Shown here one piece after another: positions 8,301-15,944 of a stretch of DNA of 64,000 nucleotides (positions are counted from its first letter, which is position 1; each line of letters starts with the position of its first letter). This stretch comes from Cellulomonas chengniuliangii (lineage in GTDB: Bacteria; Actinomycetota; Actinomycetes; Actinomycetales; Cellulomonadaceae): assembly GCF_024508335.1 (NCBI RefSeq), contig NZ_CP101988.1, forward strand, positions 992,001 through 1,056,000, given 5' to 3'. The translations under genes and the position numbers were made by a program. The notes beneath the pieces are model-generated. The model was not told the origin of the DNA, made no database searches, and was given only the letters and a program-made list of their open reading frames with translations.

Positions 8301-8373
8301 GTGTGAGAAGTCGCCGTTGACCTCGGTTCACACGCTAGGAGGCGAAAAGTCATGGGACCTGTGCCCAAGGTCC
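8301..8373 (-). promoter_or_regulatory. adhE promoter with GGACCT-N7-AGGTCC palindrome
   Basis: On the minus strand a -10 TAGCGT occupies 8337-8332, predicting a start near 8325 and a leader of about 50 nt. The palindrome GGACCT-N7-AGGTCC (8355-8373) is centred about 39 bases upstream of that start, the place of a class II activator. A second inverted repeat, GTGTGA (8301-8306) and TCACAC (8328-8333), spans the predicted start. The half-sites recall DosR/DevR-like boxes (GGGAC/GTCCC) but do not match exactly. Confidence 0.45.
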
Positions 8374-8438
8374 TGATTTTTACGCGGGCATCGCCGTGTT
8401 CGCGCACGGCGAGCGGCGTGGGCCGGGGAGGCGGGGGC

Positions 8439-8591
8439 TCAGATCCGGGTGACCCACGAGGCGGACATCCGCTCCTCCTCGAGGTCGAGCTCGCGCAGCA
8501 CCCGCTGCATCACCGCCTCGTCGAGCTGGCCCGAGTCACGGCGCTCCACGAGCACCTCGACACGAGCGCGAAGATCCCGTTCGCGTGCATC
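8439..8591 (-). pseudogene. Possible orphan C-terminal fragment of a CPA1-type Na+/H+ antiporter
   Basis: The minus-strand frame ending at 8439 encodes about 50 residues (ARERDLRARVEVLVERRDSG then MQRVLRELDLEEERM) that look like the cytoplasmic helical tail of bacterial Na+/H+ antiporters, which commonly end in a DLDLEE-type segment. No membrane domain lies upstream; the frame continues as low-complexity sequence into the 5' region of the MscS gene, and no convincing start codon or ribosome binding site is present. Interpreted as a gene remnant, though a short independent protein cannot be excluded. Similarity is from memory only. Confidence 0.3.
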
Positions 8592-8695
8592 GGCGGGGCC
8601 TCTCGGTGCGGGGGAGGATGACGACGACGGTACGCCGGAGCGCTGGACGAGGGCGCTGCGCCTCGGTTTCGGACGAATCGGACCGTGGACCTGTC

Positions 8696-8701
8696 TACCC
8701 T
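8696..8701 (+). promoter_or_regulatory. -10 element TACCCT, leaderless start of MscS gene
   Basis: TACCCT ends 7 bases before GTG 8709, favouring that GTG as a leaderless start over the in-frame GTG at 8685, which lies upstream of the -10. Confidence 0.5.
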
Positions 8702-8708
8702 GGTCCGC

Positions 8709-10319
8709 GTGCATCCCCTTCTCGTCATCCTCGTCGCCGTCGTCCTGGCCCTCGTCGCGGAGATCTTCGTCGCCACGCTGGTGCACCGGGCTGTGCGCCG
8801 CTCACCCCTCGCCGTGGCCCTCGTCGACGTCAGCCGCCGCCCGCTGCGCGTCACGCTCGTGGCGGCCGCCGCGTGGATCGCGCTGGGCGCCTCGGCGGAT
8901 CCCACACCGGCCGTCCTGGTCCTCGAGTCCCTGCTCCTCGCCGCGCTGATCCTGGCGCTGGCGTGGCTGCTCACCGCCGTCGTGCTGCGCTTGGAGGACG
9001 CCGCCCTGGCGCACCACCAAGCCGTCGCGTTCGACGCGCGCGGGCAGGACGAGGCGGGCTTCGACCCGCATGCCCTCGCGCTGCAGACCCGGGTGCGCTC
9101 GCTGCTGCGGGGCGCGACGCGCGCCGCGCTCGGCTGCGCCGGCGCCGGCGCCGCGCTGCTGGTGTTCCCTGTGGTGCGGCCGGTGGGCGTCGGGTTGCTC
9201 GGGCTCGTGGCCGTCGCCGCTGTGGTGCTGGCCCTGGCTGCCCGCGAGCTGCTGGCCGACGTGGTCGCCGGCGTGCGCCTCGCGTACACCGACGCGGTGC
9301 GGGTCGGCGACGTGGTGGTGCTCGACGGCGACTGGGGCCTGGTCGAGTCGGTCGCCCTGACGACGCTGACGGTGCGCCTGGGCGAGGACCGGCACGTCCC
9401 GCTGCCCGCGTCGCAGGTGGCCACGGGGCGGTTCGAGAACCGCACCCGGGGCGCCGCGGAGATCGTGGGGGAGGTCGCGCTGGACGTCCCGCGCGACGTG
9501 GGCCTGCACGCCGTGCGGGAGCAGCTGCAGCAGGTGCTCGACGGGACGCCGCTGTGGGACGGCCACGTCGTGCGGCTGCGGGTGCTCGACGCCGTCGGGG
9601 CGCACGTGCGCGTGCGGGCCGAGGCCAGCGCGGCCGACGGGCCCTCGCTGCTCGCGCTGCGCGAGCACGTGCGGGAGTCGCTCGTGGGATGGCTCTCGGC
9701 GACGAGCCCCCAGACGGTCGGCGTGGGGGCGGGCGCGTGGGGGGCCGGGACCGCGGCGAGCAGTGTCACGACGTCCAGCGCCACGACGTCCAGCGCCACG
9801 ACGTCCAGCGCGTGGCGGCAGACGGCTGCGGCGATCGCGACGCCCACGACGAGCCGCTCGACCGCGCGCGAGCCCGTCGCGCAGCCGGCTGTCGAGCCGC
9901 AGCACGCCGCCGCGCAGCCCGGCCCTGCCCCGCACACCGGCCCTGCCCCGCACACCGGCCCTGCTCCGCACACCAGCCCAGCCCTGCAGCCCAGCCCCGT
10001 CCCGGAGCCGGGTCCTGCCTACCAGCCCGGCCCGGCCCACCAGTCCCGCGCGGAGCAGGCCCAGCCCGCCGAGAGCCGTCTGCCGGTGCGCCGCAGCGCT
10101 GTCCCGCGGGCGGCCGCCGCGCCCGCCCCGCAGGCATCGGCCCCCGACCAGTGGCTCGGCGGAGGCGCGGCCCCCGACCAGACCCAGGTCTACGCCCCGG
10201 CGCAGCTCGCCGGCCTGTACGACCAGGACCCGCGCGCCGGCGCCGCCGACGAGACCCAGGTGCTGGACCCGGCCGTCTTCGAGCGGCGGTCCAGCCGGCG
10301 AGAGCTCCGCGACTACTGA
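8709..10319 (+). CDS. MscS-family mechanosensitive channel with long repetitive C-terminal tail
   Basis: 536 residues. Four to five hydrophobic segments occupy roughly residues 2-190; the last (VGLLGLVAVAAVVLALAARE) merges into the MscS pore-helix and beta domain (LLADVVAGVRLAYTDAVRVGD, then FENRTRG). The protein should gate ions and solutes on hypo-osmotic shock in the cytoplasmic membrane. After about residue 340 comes a 190-residue Ala/Pro/Ser/Thr-rich tail absent from classical MscS, with three TTSSA-type units and three GPAPHT units. It ends with two related motifs, PDQTQVYAPAQ and DETQVLDPAVF. Start GTG 8709 is chosen from the -10 element. Confidence 0.82.
   Translation: MHPLLVILVAVVLALVAEIFVATLVHRAVRRSPLAVALVDVSRRPLRVTLVAAAAWIALGASADPTPAVLVLESLLLAALILALAWLLTAVVLRLEDAALAHHQAVAFDARGQDEAGFDPHALALQTRVRSLLRGATRAALGCAGAGAALLVFPVVRPVGVGLLGLVAVAAVVLALAARELLADVVAGVRLAYTDAVRVGDVVVLDGDWGLVESVALTTLTVRLGEDRHVPLPASQVATGRFENRTRGAAEIVGEVALDVPRDVGLHAVREQLQQVLDGTPLWDGHVVRLRVLDAVGAHVRVRAEASAADGPSLLALREHVRESLVGWLSATSPQTVGVGAGAWGAGTAASSVTTSSATTSSATTSSAWRQTAAAIATPTTSRSTAREPVAQPAVEPQHAAAQPGPAPHTGPAPHTGPAPHTSPALQPSPVPEPGPAYQPGPAHQSRAEQAQPAESRLPVRRSAVPRAAAAPAPQASAPDQWLGGGAAPDQTQVYAPAQLAGLYDQDPRAGAADETQVLDPAVFERRSSRRELRDY
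9767..9811 (+). repeat. Three tandem 15-bp repeats in the channel gene
   Basis: Three exact copies of CACGACGTCCAGCGC (9767-9781, 9782-9796, 9797-9811), in frame and coding for Thr/Ser/Ala repeats at the start of the disordered tail. The repeat is a likely length-variable site. Confidence 0.9.
9921..9974 (+). repeat. Three tandem 18-bp repeats in the channel gene
   Basis: Two exact copies of GGCCCTGCCCCGCACACC (9921-9938, 9939-9956) and a third with one substitution (9957-9974), in frame and coding for GPAPHT units in the channel tail. Confidence 0.9.
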
Positions 10320-10439
10320 CCTCGGCCAGGGCGCGTCGATAGACCGCCCCCGGTGCTCCGTCGTGCGGTAGCCCGGGGTGCGGGAGACAGTGGAATCCCC
10401 CCTGCAGTGTCCGGCACGCACTCGCACAGGAGGACTCAC

Positions 10440-11093
10440 ATGCATGTGGCCCGTCGCACCCTCATCTCCCTGGCAGCCGCGCTGGGGATCGTGGTCCTGG
10501 CCGTCCTTCCGGCCCAGGCAGCACCGTCGCAGCAGGACCAGAACTGGTTGGTCACCGCCCACCAGGGCAACCTCGCGGAGATCGCAGCGGGCCAGGCCGC
10601 GCTGCAGCAGTCCAGCAATGCCGAGGTCCGCGACCTCGGGCAGATGATCATCGACGACCATCAGCGGCTCGACGCTGACGTCACGGCCGCCGCGGGGCAG
10701 CTCGGCGTGACCCTCCCGGGCACGCCGAACGCGACGCAGCAGGCCGAGCTCGCGCAGGTCTCCGGGCTCACCGGAGAGCAGTTCGACCGTGCCTGGATCG
10801 CCTGGCAGATCACCGCGCACCGGCAGGCGCTCGCCGCCGGCGAGCAGGAGGTCGCGTCCGGGTCCGACCCGGCGGTCAAGGCGCTCGCGGCCGCCGCGGC
10901 GCCCGTCATCCAGGCGCACCTGGACATGACCCTGGCGCTCGCGCAGGCCTATGGCGTGCCGACGTCGGTGGCGGCCGGGAACGGCGGGTCCGAGGCCGGC
11001 TCGAGCCTCGGCCTCGGCGTGGGGCTGGCCGCCGGCGGGCTGCTCGTGATCGTGCTGTCCGGGGCGGCACTGGTGCGGCGCGCACGCGCGTGA
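10440..11093 (+). CDS. DUF4142 protein with C-terminal membrane anchor
   Basis: 217 residues. ATG 10440 has AGGAGGA six bases upstream. An N-terminal signal peptide ends near AQA (about residue 28). The DUF4142 ferritin-like helical bundle follows, with QDQNWLVTAHQGNLAEIAAG and DLGQMIIDDHQRLDADV as the hallmark helices. The C-terminus is a hydrophobic span followed by RRARA, laid out like a cell-wall sorting signal, but no LPXTG-like motif precedes it, so plain membrane anchoring is more likely. The stop overlaps the sortase start by 4 bp (GTGA), implying coupled translation. DUF4142 function is unknown. Confidence 0.85.
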   Translation: MHVARRTLISLAAALGIVVLAVLPAQAAPSQQDQNWLVTAHQGNLAEIAAGQAALQQSSNAEVRDLGQMIIDDHQRLDADVTAAAGQLGVTLPGTPNATQQAELAQVSGLTGEQFDRAWIAWQITAHRQALAAGEQEVASGSDPAVKALAAAAAPVIQAHLDMTLALAQAYGVPTSVAAGNGGSEAGSSLGLGVGLAAGGLLVIVLSGAALVRRARA

Positions 11094-11812
11094 CCCCTCG
11101 GACGGGCCTCGTGACGCGCGTCCTCGGGGGCGCGCGTCGCGGGGCGTCCCGGGCGTGGTCTCGCATCGCCCGCCTGGCGCTCGTGCTCGGTGTCGCCGTC
11201 GGACTGGCGGCCGTCGGGACGGGCGCCTACCTGGCGTCGCAGCCCGCCCGGCTCGACATCGCCGAGGCGGGGGCGGCGCCGCTCCCGCCGCAGCCCGTGG
11301 CGGGCGGGAGCCCGTCTCCGCCGACTGCGGCGCCACCGGCGGCACCGGCGCCGGGCCGCGCCCCGGTCGAGCTGCGGCTGCCGGCCCCGGGGGACGGCGC
11401 CGCGGCGCCGCGACCTGCCGCCGTGGTCCCGGTGGGGGTGGAGCCGTCGGGCGCGCTGCAGGTGCCGACCGACGGCGCGGTGGTCGGCTGGTGGTCCTCG
11501 GGCGCGGCGCCGGGTGGCACGCAGGGCGCCGTGGTCCTGGCGGGCCACGTCGACACCGTGGCGGGCGCCGGCGCGATGCGCCAGGTGCTCGACCTGCCGC
11601 TGGGGTCGGTCGTGGAGGTCGTGGACGAGGCGGGCGGCGTCCTCGGCTACCGGGTCACGGGCCGCGAGCAGTTCGACAAGGCGGCGCTTCCCCGCGGGCT
11701 CTTCCGGGTGGATGGCCCTCCAGGGCTCGTGCTCATCACCTGCGGAGGGACCTTCGACGCCCGGACGGGCCACTACAGCGACAACGTGGTGGTGTACGCC
11801 GAGCCGGTCTGA
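11090..11812 (+). CDS. Class F-type sortase domain protein
   Basis: 240 residues. One membrane span near residues 28-46 follows a basic cytoplasmic N-terminus; a Pro/Ala linker leads to a sortase domain from about residue 115. Catalytic His153 (AGHVDT) and Cys218 (LITCGG) are present. The catalytic Arg is less clear: Arg225 lies seven residues after Cys, while the position just before DN in HYSDN, often Arg in my memory of the family, is Ser. Sortases join surface proteins to the wall or act as housekeeping transpeptidases. Translational coupling to the DUF4142 gene suggests a functional pair. GTG start overlaps the upstream stop. Confidence 0.8.
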   Translation: MTPRTGLVTRVLGGARRGASRAWSRIARLALVLGVAVGLAAVGTGAYLASQPARLDIAEAGAAPLPPQPVAGGSPSPPTAAPPAAPAPGRAPVELRLPAPGDGAAAPRPAAVVPVGVEPSGALQVPTDGAVVGWWSSGAAPGGTQGAVVLAGHVDTVAGAGAMRQVLDLPLGSVVEVVDEAGGVLGYRVTGREQFDKAALPRGLFRVDGPPGLVLITCGGTFDARTGHYSDNVVVYAEPV

Positions 11813-11907
11813 GCCGGTCCCGGGCGGCGCCCTGTGCGGATGCGCGCCGCGCTGGACCGGTCGAGCATGGGCCCACGACACACGTCACGACCGACGGGAG
11901 GCCTGCC

Positions 11908-12342
11908 ATGCCGATGACGGACAAGAAGGGCAAGGTCAAGAAGCGCGAGCTGCCCAGCACGGTGGCGCGCTCGAGCAAGAAGGCGCAACGGACGTTCGCG
12001 AAGGCGCATGACGCCGCCGCCGACGAGTACGGCGAGGGCGAGCGCGCGTACCGGGTCGCATACTCGGCGCTCAAGCACACCCACGAGAAGATCGGCGACC
12101 GCTGGAAGCGCAAGGACAAGGGCGCCAAGGGCCCCTCCGACGCGAAGGCCGCGGGCGGCCGTCAGGCGAGGGCGGCCACCTCGGGCGGGGTCGACGCCAA
12201 CTCGAGCAAGGCGCACCTGTACGACGTCGCGAAGCGGCTGGAGATCGCCGGGAGGTCGTCGATGTCCAAGGGGGAGCTGGTCGACGCGATCCAGAGGGCG
12301 AACGACTCCAAGACGCGGGCCGCGCGGAGCCGGAAGGGCTGA
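11908..12342 (+). CDS. ChaB and Rho N-terminal domain protein
   Basis: 144 residues, very basic and soluble. Residues about 12-65 match the ChaB fold (RELPSTVARSSKKAQRTFAK, then EGERAYRVAYSALKHTHEKIG). A Lys/Ala linker leads to a Rho_N/SAP-like helical motif at about 98-135 (AHLYDVAKRLEIAGRSSMSK, then GELVDAIQRAN), suggesting nucleic acid binding. Function is unknown; such proteins are common in stress-related gene groups of actinobacteria. GGGAGG precedes the ATG with good spacing. Nine bases separate it from the ThDP enzyme gene, so the two are probably co-transcribed. Confidence 0.82.
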   Translation: MPMTDKKGKVKKRELPSTVARSSKKAQRTFAKAHDAAADEYGEGERAYRVAYSALKHTHEKIGDRWKRKDKGAKGPSDAKAAGGRQARAATSGGVDANSSKAHLYDVAKRLEIAGRSSMSKGELVDAIQRANDSKTRAARSRKG

Positions 12343-12351
12343 GGCGCCGCC

Positions 12352-14160
12352 ATGACGAACGTCTCGGACGCGATGGTGGCACGGCTCTCCGACTGGGGCG
12401 TCTCGCGCGTCTTCGGGTACGCGGGGGACGGCATCGACCCGATCCTGGCGGCGATCGGACGCGCCGAGGACCGCGTCGAGCTGGTGACCGCACGGCACGA
12501 GGAGATGGCCGCGTTCATGGCCACGGGCCACGCGAAGTACAGCGGTGAGGTGGGCGTGTGCCTGGCCACCCAGGGCCCGGGGGCGATCCACCTGCTCAAC
12601 GGCCTGTACGACGCGAAGCTGGACCGCAAGCCCGTGGTCGCGATCGTGGGGCAGGTGGTCAGCACCGCCCTGGGCAGCGGCTACCTGCAAGAGGTCGACC
12701 TGCAGACCTTGTTCAAGGACGTGTGCGGCCAGTACGTCCAGACCGTCACCCGGCCCGAGCAGCTGCCCCTCGTGCTCGACGACGCGATCCGCACGGCGCT
12801 GGCCACCTCGAGCCCCACCTGCGTGATCGTCCCCCACGACGTGCAGAAGGCCGAGGTCCCCGAGGCGGAGCAGCACGGGCACGGCCTGGTCTCCACCTCG
12901 ACCGCGTTCGCCCGGCCCCGGGTCGTCCCGCACGACGCGGACCTGGATCGCGCGGCGGAGCTGCTGAGCGCTGGCGAGCGGGTCGCGCTGCTCGTCGGGC
13001 AGGGCGCCGCGGGAGCCGCCGCCCAGGTGGAGCAGGTGGCGGGGCGGCTCGGCGCGGGGATCACGACGTCGCTGCTCGGCAAGCCGCACCTCGACGAGTC
13101 GCTGCCGTGGAACTGCGGTGTGATGGGGCACCTCGGCACCATCGCCTCCGCTGATCTGCTGGGGAGCTGCGACACCTTCCTCATCGTCGGCAGCAGCGAC
13201 CCCTGGACGGAGTTCTATCCAGCGCCAGGCCAGGCCCGCACCGTGCAGATCGACCTGGCGGCGCGCAACATCGGCGCCAAGCACCCGGTGGACGTGCCGC
13301 TGCCCGGCGACGCCGCCCTGACGTTGGACGCGCTGCTGCCGCGGCTGCGGCCCGCTGGGCCCGGCTGGCGCGACGAGGTCGAGGGCTTCGTGACGGCGTG
13401 GCGCGACATCGCCGAGCGCCGGGCGAGCCAGCCCGCCGAGCCGCTCAACCCCCAGCTCGTCGTGCGCGAGCTCTCCGCGCAGCTGCCCGCCGACGCCCAG
13501 GTCGCCGTCGACGTGGGCTCGGTGACGTACTGGTACGCACGGCACCTGCTCCTGCCCGCCGGTGTGCCGGTCCACCTGTCGTCGACGCTGGCCTCGATGG
13601 GCTCGGCGATGCCCTACGGGATCGCGGCGAAGCTGCTGCGCCCCGACCGGCCGGTGGTCGCGCTCGCGGGCGACGGGGCGATGCAGATGAACGGCCTGTC
13701 CGAGCTCGTGACCGTCGCCGCGCGCTGGCGTGAATGGGCCGACCCCCGGTTCGTCGTGCTGGTGCTGCACAACGGCGACCTCTCCGAGGTGACGTGGGAG
13801 CAGCGGGAGATGGAGGGCGACGGGCGCCTGCCCGCCTCGCAGGAGGTGCCGTCGTTCCCCTACGCCGGGTACGCCGAGCTGCTCGGGCTGCGCGGCATCC
13901 GGGTGGACTCTCCCGACGGCGTGGCAGGCGCATGGCGTGAGGCGCTCGCGGCGGACCGCCCGTGCCTCATCGAGGCGGTGGTGGACCCGGACGTCCCGCT
14001 GCTGGCGCCCCGGCAGCTGCAGGAGAAGGTGGACCAGACGCGCCGTGGTCTGGCGCAGGAGCCCGCCGGCGACCGCGCGGAGGGCATGCTCGACGCGCAG
14101 CGCCGACACGAGCGCGACCACGACCCGGCGGGGATGTCCCGCCGCGACCAGGACGACTGA
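12352..14160 (+). CDS. Thiamine-diphosphate enzyme, pyruvate oxidase/dehydrogenase-like
   Basis: 602 residues in the three-domain layout of PoxB-type enzymes. Glu50 (RHEEMAAF) is the residue that activates ThDP; the cofactor motif starts GDGAMQMNG with Asp441 and closes at HNGDLSEV about 30 residues on. The family decarboxylates pyruvate to acetate or transfers to another acceptor, often with FAD; the exact substrate cannot be read from sequence. The last 50 residues are charged and unlike the E. coli PoxB membrane-binding helix, so quinone coupling is uncertain. It shares a transcript with the ChaB-type protein and ends at a shared hairpin with the convergent DUF6480 gene. Confidence 0.85.
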   Translation: MTNVSDAMVARLSDWGVSRVFGYAGDGIDPILAAIGRAEDRVELVTARHEEMAAFMATGHAKYSGEVGVCLATQGPGAIHLLNGLYDAKLDRKPVVAIVGQVVSTALGSGYLQEVDLQTLFKDVCGQYVQTVTRPEQLPLVLDDAIRTALATSSPTCVIVPHDVQKAEVPEAEQHGHGLVSTSTAFARPRVVPHDADLDRAAELLSAGERVALLVGQGAAGAAAQVEQVAGRLGAGITTSLLGKPHLDESLPWNCGVMGHLGTIASADLLGSCDTFLIVGSSDPWTEFYPAPGQARTVQIDLAARNIGAKHPVDVPLPGDAALTLDALLPRLRPAGPGWRDEVEGFVTAWRDIAERRASQPAEPLNPQLVVRELSAQLPADAQVAVDVGSVTYWYARHLLLPAGVPVHLSSTLASMGSAMPYGIAAKLLRPDRPVVALAGDGAMQMNGLSELVTVAARWREWADPRFVVLVLHNGDLSEVTWEQREMEGDGRLPASQEVPSFPYAGYAELLGLRGIRVDSPDGVAGAWREALAADRPCLIEAVVDPDVPLLAPRQLQEKVDQTRRGLAQEPAGDRAEGMLDAQRRHERDHDPAGMSRRDQDD

Positions 14161-14181
14161 GCGGGCTCAGAGCCAGCCCGC
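14161..14181. terminator. Bidirectional hairpin between convergent genes
   Basis: GCGGGCT (14161-14167) pairs with AGCCCGC (14175-14181) across a 7-base loop directly after the ThDP enzyme stop, overlapping the end of the convergent DUF6480 gene. Confidence 0.5.
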
Positions 14182-14430
14182 GCCCCATGCGGCCGCCAGC
14201 GCGGCGAGGACCACGACCAGCACGACGCCCGCGACGATCATGGCCCGATTCCGGGGCGTGGAGCGTCCGCTGACGAGGCCCTTCGGCTCGCGGAACGAGA
14301 CGCCGCCCGTGGCCGAGGCCTCCGCTGGCGGCGTGTCGCCGGGGTGCACGGACCCGCCGTGCCCGAGGCCGCTCGTGTCCTCGGGTGGGGGGTCGGTCGG
14401 CGGGTCCGACGGCGGCTGTCGCTCAGCCAT
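14167..14430 (-). CDS. DUF6480-like small membrane protein
   Basis: 87 residues. A hydrophilic Pro-rich N-terminal half carries GLGHGGSVHPGDTPPAEAS, which matches my memory of the DUF6480 signature (G-G-V-P-P-G-D-T-P-P-A-E). A single C-terminal membrane span follows (AMIVAGVVLVVVLAALAAAW). Function unknown. The ATG has no clear ribosome binding site. It converges on the ThDP enzyme gene and diverges from the permease gene. Confidence 0.7.
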   Translation of the reverse strand: MAERQPPSDPPTDPPPEDTSGLGHGGSVHPGDTPPAEASATGGVSFREPKGLVSGRSTPRNRAMIVAGVVLVVVLAALAAAWGAGWL

Positions 14431-14587
14431 GGCCGGCGGAGGTGGTCGGCGGGCAGTCGCGAGATTCCATCGGTCGACCTCTCGTCTGGTTGCTCGATCC
14501 GCTGGGTGCCAGCGTGCCAGTGCCGCCCCTGGGCCGCAGCCTGAGGAGAGCGCCGCATCTCGCCGCGCGAAGAGGGTGGGTCCTCTC

Positions 14588-14593
14588 CATACT
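14588..14593 (+). promoter_or_regulatory. -10-like CATACT, possible leaderless start of permease gene
   Basis: CATACT ends 7 bases before ATG 14601; there is no ribosome binding site in between, so a leaderless transcript is possible. Confidence 0.35.
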
Positions 14594-14600
14594 TCCCCTC

Positions 14601-15938
14601 ATGGCGACCACCGACCAGGGATCCGGACGGCTGCGGCGGGCCGTGACCGGCCCGCTGCTGTACTTGTTCATCCTCGGCGACGTCCTCGGCGCGGGCATCT
14701 ACGCGCTCGTGGGGGAGATGGCCGGCGCCGCGGCCGGCATGATCTGGCTCCCGTTGCTGGTGGCCCTGGGCATGGCGATGCTCACCGCGGCGTCGTACGC
14801 CGAGCTGGTGACCAAGTACCCCCAGGCGGGCGGGTCGGCTGTGTACGTGCAGCGGGCGTTCGGCCGGCCGCTGGCCTCGTTCCTCGCGGGGTTCTGCATG
14901 CTGGCCGCGGGGGTGACGTCCGCCGCGGCGCTGTCCCTGGCGTTCGCCGGGGACTACCTCGGGGAGTTCCTGGACCTGCCCCCAGTCCCCGTGGCCATCG
15001 TGTTCCTGGCCGCGGTGGGGCTGCTGAACGCGCGCGGCATCAAGGAGTCGGTGCGGGCCAACACCGTCATGACCGCCATCGAGCTCACGGGCCTGCTGAC
15101 CGTCGTCGTGCTGGGCGCCGTGGTGCTGGGCCGCGGTGACGGCGACCTGGGCCGCGTGCTCGAGCTGCCCACGGACGTGACGCTCGCCGGCGCCACCCTC
15201 GCCGGCGCCCTGATCGCGTTCTACTCGTTCGTCGGCTTCGAGACGTCGGCCAACATCGCCGAGGAGCTCACCGAGCCGAGCCGGATCTACCCGCGGGCGC
15301 TGTTCGCCTCGATGCTCACGGCGGGGGTGGTGTACCTGCTGGTGGGCGTGGTGGCGCCCGCTGTGGTGGCGCCCGCCGACCTGGAGGGCTCGTCTGGCCC
15401 GCTGGTCGAGGTGGTGCGCGTCGCCGGGGGAGTGCCGACCGAGGTGTTCGCGGTGGTGGCCCTGGTGGCGGTGGCGAACGGGGCGCTGCTGACCATGATC
15501 ATGTCGAGCCGGCTCGTGTACGGCATGGCGGACCAGCGCCTGCTGCCGTCGCCCCTCAGCCGGGTCCTCCCCGGACGGCGGACTCCCTGGGCGGCGATCG
15601 TGGTGACCACCGTCGTGGCGATGGGCCTCACCGCGATCGGCGACCTGGTGACCCTCGCGTCGACGGTGGTGCTGCTGCTCCTGCTCGTCTTCCTCATGGT
15701 CAACGTGTCGGTGCTCGTGCTGCGCCGCGACGCCGTCGAGCACCCCCACTTCCGCGCCTGGACCGTGCTGCCCGTGCTGGCCATCGCGTCGTGCGTGCTG
15801 CTGCTCACCCGGCAGGAGGCCCGGCACTGGCTCCTGGCAGGAGCGCTGGTCGGGGTGGGCGTCGTCCTGTACCTGGTGACAGGACGGGGGTCGGCGGTGC
15901 GGGCGGCGGCTCAGGGCGAGGACGCCGCCGCGGTCTGA
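14601..15938 (+). CDS. APC superfamily amino acid permease
   Basis: 445 residues with about 12 hydrophobic segments. The first (LLYLFILGDVLGAGIYALVG) carries the conserved GxGI-type unwound substrate site of APC transporters, and YSFVGFETSANIAEEL is the family's helix-6 motif. A secondary transporter for amino acids or related cations in the cytoplasmic membrane; substrate not predictable. The frame is open far upstream, but sequence resembling APC proteins starts at ATG 14601, where a -10-like element lies 7 bases upstream. Only 6 bp separate its stop from the convergent PPK2 gene. Confidence 0.87.
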   Translation: MATTDQGSGRLRRAVTGPLLYLFILGDVLGAGIYALVGEMAGAAAGMIWLPLLVALGMAMLTAASYAELVTKYPQAGGSAVYVQRAFGRPLASFLAGFCMLAAGVTSAAALSLAFAGDYLGEFLDLPPVPVAIVFLAAVGLLNARGIKESVRANTVMTAIELTGLLTVVVLGAVVLGRGDGDLGRVLELPTDVTLAGATLAGALIAFYSFVGFETSANIAEELTEPSRIYPRALFASMLTAGVVYLLVGVVAPAVVAPADLEGSSGPLVEVVRVAGGVPTEVFAVVALVAVANGALLTMIMSSRLVYGMADQRLLPSPLSRVLPGRRTPWAAIVVTTVVAMGLTAIGDLVTLASTVVLLLLLVFLMVNVSVLVLRRDAVEHPHFRAWTVLPVLAIASCVLLLTRQEARHWLLAGALVGVGVVLYLVTGRGSAVRAAAQGEDAAAV

Positions 15939-15944
15939 CCGATG

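Noticed and set aside
5494-8331. Long open frames (up to 945 codons) overlapping adhE in other frames and on the plus strand
   Set aside because: They consist of Arg/Ala/Gly-rich low-complexity translation typical of shadow frames at very high GC; AdhE has full domain and active-site support.
8301-8333. Rex-type operator at the adhE promoter
   Set aside because: The GTGTGA and TCACAC half-sites are 21 bp apart, too far for the compact Rex palindrome, so I kept it only as an unassigned inverted repeat.
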